Below, in pieces: positions 7,377-9,904 of a stretch of DNA of 9,904 bases. The translations under genes were made by a program, and so were the position numbers. The stretch's first letter is position 1; each line of letters starts with the position of its first letter. Source of the DNA: Yinghuangia elevatio (GTDB lineage Bacteria > Actinomycetota > Actinomycetes > Streptomycetales > Streptomycetaceae); the NCBI RefSeq assembly GCF_040649515.1, contig NZ_JBEZFP010000218.1:1-9904 (forward strand). The letters run 5' to 3'. The notes under the pieces were generated by a model, which saw nothing but the letters and a program-made list of their open reading frames with translations, did not search any database and was not told the DNA's origin.

Positions 7377-7432
7377 CCAAATATTACTCGGAAGTCGCGT
7401 CACTTCTCCGAGGGACCCCGGTCTCCCTTGGC

Positions 7433-8158
7433 ATGGGTACCGAGTGTGACATCGCATCGACCGCCGACCCCGACTGGCTGCGGGGCGAGTGGCACCGTGT
7501 GACGCGAAGGGCCGGCTGGCCCTCCCGCGTCGAATGGCACAGCGCCGCAGTGGAGCTGTGCATCGAGTCGTTCGTGACGACCGGACATGTGCGTTCGGCC
7601 TGCATCGCGCTGGGCCGCGACCGGGCCGCCGCCGAGATCCCGCTGGACGTGGCGCTCGCCGAGCTGGACGCGCTGTTCCTGTGCGCGCTGGCGTACCCGG
7701 CGCCCGCGCCGGTGGTGCAGGCGTACGTCGGCGCCCGCGCGCGGTCCACCGCGCCCGGGACGCTGCCGCCCGGCACCGATCCGCTCACCGAACTCCCGTC
7801 CGCCGCGCTCCTGCAGCGGCGGCTCCAGGACCGCATCGGCGCCGGTGAGCACACGCGCCTCGTCGTCGTGCAGCTGGAAGTCGCCGAATCCCGGTTCTGG
7901 TCGCACCTGCGGCACCTCCTGCTGACCGCGCGCCACATGGAGCGGGCACTGCAGGAAGACGTGCACGCCGTCCCCGCGGGCCGCCTGATGGCCCTGGTCG
8001 ACGGCGACGAACCCGCGCTCGAGGACCGCCTCGACCGGCTCTGCCGCGCCCCCGTCGACCCTCTGTCCGGGGTGCACGGCGCCCCTGGAACCGTCCCGGC
8101 AGTCCCACGCCCGCACGTCCGGCTCGCCGTCGAGCCCGGTACGCCCCAGGGGAGTTGA
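7433..8158 (+). CDS. Hypothetical protein with degenerate GGDEF-like C-terminal half
   Basis: This 241-aa soluble protein has no family I can name with certainty. Residues 1-100 look helical (RVEWHSAAVELCIESF and later DVALAELDALFLCALA). From residue 116, DPLTELPSAALLQRRL resembles the DPLTGLPNR entry of GGDEF diguanylate cyclase domains. It is followed by a strand RLVVVQLEV (142-150), a helix, and PAGRLMALVDGDE (181-193) where the GGDEF loop and following strand would fall. The catalytic GG[DE]EF is absent, so any such domain cannot be an active cyclase and might bind a nucleotide or protein instead. The start is ATG 7433, with GAGGGA too far away to be ideal. The upstream Crp-type box suggests cAMP/Crp-family control. 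High G/C at third positions supports real coding. Confidence 0.85.
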   Translation: MGTECDIASTADPDWLRGEWHRVTRRAGWPSRVEWHSAAVELCIESFVTTGHVRSACIALGRDRAAAEIPLDVALAELDALFLCALAYPAPAPVVQAYVGARARSTAPGTLPPGTDPLTELPSAALLQRRLQDRIGAGEHTRLVVVQLEVAESRFWSHLRHLLLTARHMERALQEDVHAVPAGRLMALVDGDEPALEDRLDRLCRAPVDPLSGVHGAPGTVPAVPRPHVRLAVEPGTPQGS

Positions 8159-8160
8159 AC

Positions 8161-8648
8161 GTGTTCAGCACGACCCGCACCACCTGTTCCGCCTGCACTG
8201 CCCGTGCCACCCGTGCCACCCGCACCGACCGCAAGGCCCTCTCCCCCATGCGCACCTCCCCCTCCGCCGCCTTTCCCTCCCCCTCCCCCGCCCTCCCCTC
8301 CTCCCGCGCCGCCCGCACCGCTCCCACCGGTTCGGCTCCCACCGGTTCGGCTCCCTCCCGTTCGCCCCGCCCGACCACCGCAGTTCCCCCGTCGCCGGGC
8401 CGCCCCCGCACCCGCCGCCCCGCGCGCCCCATGGGGTCCGCGACGCACCCCATGACGCAGCGTCACGGCCTTGGTGCCGCCAAAACCGGGGCGGGCGCGG
8501 GTGATTCGTCCCCGCGCCCCCTCCGCACCACGCGCGCCGGAGTGCACCACCCCCACTGCGTACGCCCCCTGACGATCTGGACAGATGCCGCCGAGATCGC
8601 CACGATGCTGACGACAGAGGCGAAGAGCACCGCTCAAGGGGGTCACGG
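8161..8648 (+). CDS. Possible small Thr/Ser/Pro/Arg-rich ORF, doubtful
   Basis: A GTG at 8161 follows GGGGAG with a good spacing and sits three bases after the GGDEF-like gene's TGA, as in a translationally coupled gene. Third positions are strongly G/C for the first 150 bases in this frame, and a 15-bp repeat gives APTGS units. Against it, the frame has no stop until 9345 and runs deep into the sigma factor gene in another phase, and the composition (Thr, Ser, Pro, Arg) looks like no known protein. The end given here is only where the sigma factor starts. It may be a gene that lost its stop by frameshift, or simple low-complexity DNA. Confidence 0.2.
8275..8305 (-). other. G-quadruplex motif (six G-runs on the minus strand)
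   Basis: The plus strand has C-runs at 8275-8277, 8279-8283, 8285-8289, 8291-8293, 8295-8298 and 8303-8305. Single bases separate the first five. The minus strand therefore has six runs of three to five Gs with very short loops, which meets the usual definition of a stable G-quadruplex; the plus strand could form an i-motif. For plus-strand genes it is on the template strand. Confidence 0.7.
8320..8364 (+). repeat. 15-bp tandem repeat, three units
   Basis: GCTCCCACCGGTTCG occurs twice back to back (8320-8334 and 8335-8349), followed by a third unit with two changes (8350-8364). The period is a multiple of three, so all frames stay open through it. Confidence 0.85.
8578..8606 (+). promoter_or_regulatory. 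Promoter of the sigma factor gene
   Basis: TGGACA (8578-8583) and CACGAT (8601-8606) are separated by 17 bp, close to the TTGACA-17-TANNNT pattern of the principal sigma factor. Transcription would start near 8612-8614, giving a leader of about 35 nt before the GTG at 8649. That fits well with the ribosome binding site there. Confidence 0.55.
8636..8642 (+). promoter_or_regulatory. Ribosome binding site that fixes the sigma factor start
   Basis: AAGGGGG ends six bases before GTG 8649. It is the only strong Shine-Dalgarno near the sigma factor's N-terminus and decides between 8649 and later in-frame GTG codons. Confidence 0.75.
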
Positions 8649-9904
8649 GTGTCACGCGAGGACGACCCTTCGGCCTCCGGTCCCGACCGGCAGCCATCGG
8701 ACCCGCCGACCGACCCCGCACCAGTGGACCCCGCCGCGGCCGCACCCGGCGGCGACGGCCCGTGGGTCCCGGGACAGGGCCGCAACGCCGGACCGCCGCA
8801 GGGCCCCGTCCTCCCCGGACAACGCACCGCGCTGCACCGCCGAGGCCCGTTCCCGGCTCCGCGGGGGCACGAGCCGCCCCGAGCCGGCGCGCCCGGTGCC
8901 GGGACGCCCGACGCCGCAGCGTCCGGTCCCGTCCCGGCCGCCGTCGGGCCGACTGGCCCGCCGAACGCCGCAGGCTCCCCCGGCACACCCGAACCCCGCG
9001 GCCCCCTGGGCGCGCCGCCGGCCGGCCCCGAGCCGACCGGCCCGGCGCGTCCCGGCCCCGGCGACGGCGGCGCGGGAGGCGACCACCAGGGCGCGGACGG
9101 ACGCGGCGACGACGGCCCGTCCGACGCCTACCTGGCCGACCGCGTACGCGAGGGCGACGACGCCGCGTACGAAGTCCTCTACCAGCGCCACGTGGACGCG
9201 GTACGCAGGCTCGCCCGGCTGTGCACCCGCACCCGCGAGAACGCCGAGGACCTCGTCGGCGAGACCTTCACCCGCACGCTGCACGCCCTGCGCTCCGGCC
9301 ACGGACCACGCGAGGCATGCCGCCCCTACCTCCTCACGACCGTGAGGCGCGTGGCGGGCGACTGGGCCCGCAACGAGAGGCGCGTCCTGCTCACCGACGA
9401 CGTGGCGGCCTACGAAGCCGGCCCCAGCGGCGAGCCCGAAGACCCCGCGGTCGCCGCGACCGACCGCAACCTGGCCGCCAAGGCGTTCCAGGAACTCCCG
9501 GAACGCTGGCAGGCGGTGCTCTGGTACACCGAGGTCGAGCGGGAGCCGCGCGACCGCGTGGCCCCGCTGCTCGGCGTCAGCCCGAACGCGCTCTCCAAGC
9601 TGAAGGAGCGGGCGCGGGACGGTCTGCGCGAGGCGTACCTCAAGGTGTACGTCGAGAACGGACTCCCCAAGGAGTGCCGCCCGTTCGCGAAGAACTACGG
9701 CGCTTACGTACGCAACAGCCTCGGCGACCGCGCCGAGAACAACGTGCGCGCACACCTCGACGAGTGCGACCGCTGCCGCGCGGCATGCCTCGAACTCGCC
9801 AGTGTCAGTACGTGCATGCGCGTCGCCGCCGAGGGCCTGTTGGGTGCCGCGGCGCTGGCGTACCTCGCGACGGCCGCCGCCGCGGCGGCGGCCGTGGGCG
9901 CGTG
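8649..9904 (+). CDS. ECF-type sigma factor with fused zinc-binding anti-sigma-like motif and membrane segment (partial)
   Basis: 418 residues are visible and the frame is open at the right edge. Residues 1-157 are a Pro/Gly/Ala-rich, probably disordered extension. Region sigma-2 (about 158-245) contains YLADRVREGDDAAYEVLYQR and ENAEDLVGETFTRTL, the core-binding and -10 recognition helices. Region sigma-4 (about 275-332) contains LPERWQAVLW and LLGVSPNALSKLKERARDGL, the -35 recognition helix-turn-helix. After it comes HLDECDRC, an H369-x3-C373-x2-C376 zinc motif as in ZAS-type anti-sigma domains, then a hydrophobic Ala-rich stretch from about 396 that looks like the start of a transmembrane helix. 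This resembles the actinobacterial ECF families with C-terminal ZAS and membrane extensions (ECF52/53-like, from memory), in which the regulator is fused to the sigma factor. Start GTG 8649 is set by AAGGGGG. Any extracellular domain lies beyond the window. Confidence 0.92.
   Translation, partial: MSREDDPSASGPDRQPSDPPTDPAPVDPAAAAPGGDGPWVPGQGRNAGPPQGPVLPGQRTALHRRGPFPAPRGHEPPRAGAPGAGTPDAAASGPVPAAVGPTGPPNAAGSPGTPEPRGPLGAPPAGPEPTGPARPGPGDGGAGGDHQGADGRGDDGPSDAYLADRVREGDDAAYEVLYQRHVDAVRRLARLCTRTRENAEDLVGETFTRTLHALRSGHGPREACRPYLLTTVRRVAGDWARNERRVLLTDDVAAYEAGPSGEPEDPAVAATDRNLAAKAFQELPERWQAVLWYTEVEREPRDRVAPLLGVSPNALSKLKERARDGLREAYLKVYVENGLPKECRPFAKNYGAYVRNSLGDRAENNVRAHLDECDRCRAACLELASVSTCMRVAAEGLLGAAALAYLATAAAAAAAVGA

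Larger units (their letters stand above)
8159..8648. other. Pyrimidine-rich spacer before the sigma factor gene
   Basis: The plus strand is unusually C-rich. The spacer holds a G-quadruplex motif on the minus strand (8275-8305), a 15-bp tandem repeat (8320-8364), the sigma factor promoter (8578-8606) and its ribosome binding site (8636-8642). An open frame from GTG 8161 is treated separately. Confidence 0.6.

Noticed and set aside
7384..8988. Minus-strand 534-codon open frame with Gly-rich repeats
   Set aside because: It is antisense to the GGDEF-like gene and the C-rich spacer; the Gly-rich part simply reflects the G-runs.
8652..9755. Minus-strand 367-codon open frame opposite the sigma factor
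   Set aside because: The plus strand shows sigma-2, sigma-4 and zinc motifs with a fitting start; the antisense frame has none.

Overview
The window comes from a very GC-rich chromosome with strong G/C at third codon positions. Its gene content and apparent leaderless promoters fit an actinomycete of the Streptomyces type (Streptomycetaceae or a close relative). This is a family-level inference; no rRNA or tRNA was seen to anchor it.

Left part, mostly minus strand. An SseB-like gene (319-1062) appears to have a leaderless GTG start. A decayed tandem copy of its own 3' end follows its stop in the same frame. A fused AccD-AccA-type carboxyltransferase (1386-3056) has a linker encoded by hexanucleotide microsatellites, and its 3' end carries two overlapping inverted repeats. 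A 503-bp divergent spacer with a near-perfect 30-bp palindrome separates this half from the next.

Centre and right, all plus strand. In order: a PLP-dependent amino acid deaminase/aldolase (3560-4786), an orphan anti-anti-sigma (STAS) protein (5168-5542), a RimJ/RimL-type GNAT acetyltransferase (5624-6304), a stand-alone 5'-3' exonuclease/FEN-like nuclease (6357-7289), a hypothetical protein whose second half looks like a degenerate GGDEF domain (7433-8158), and an ECF-type sigma factor cut by the right edge (8649 onward). The sigma factor has a long disordered N-terminus and a fused zinc-binding anti-sigma-like motif followed by a hydrophobic segment.

The genes do not form one pathway. Most are separated by hairpins and seem to have their own promoters, so this is best read as a mosaic of housekeeping and regulatory genes. 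The signals that stand out are: a perfect Crp/CRP-type box (TGTGA-N6-TCACA) before the GGDEF-like gene; a consensus-like promoter plus ideal ribosome binding site for the sigma factor; a six-run G-quadruplex motif between those two genes; a leader with mutually exclusive pairings ahead of the STAS gene; and the in-frame repeats in the carboxyltransferase linker.
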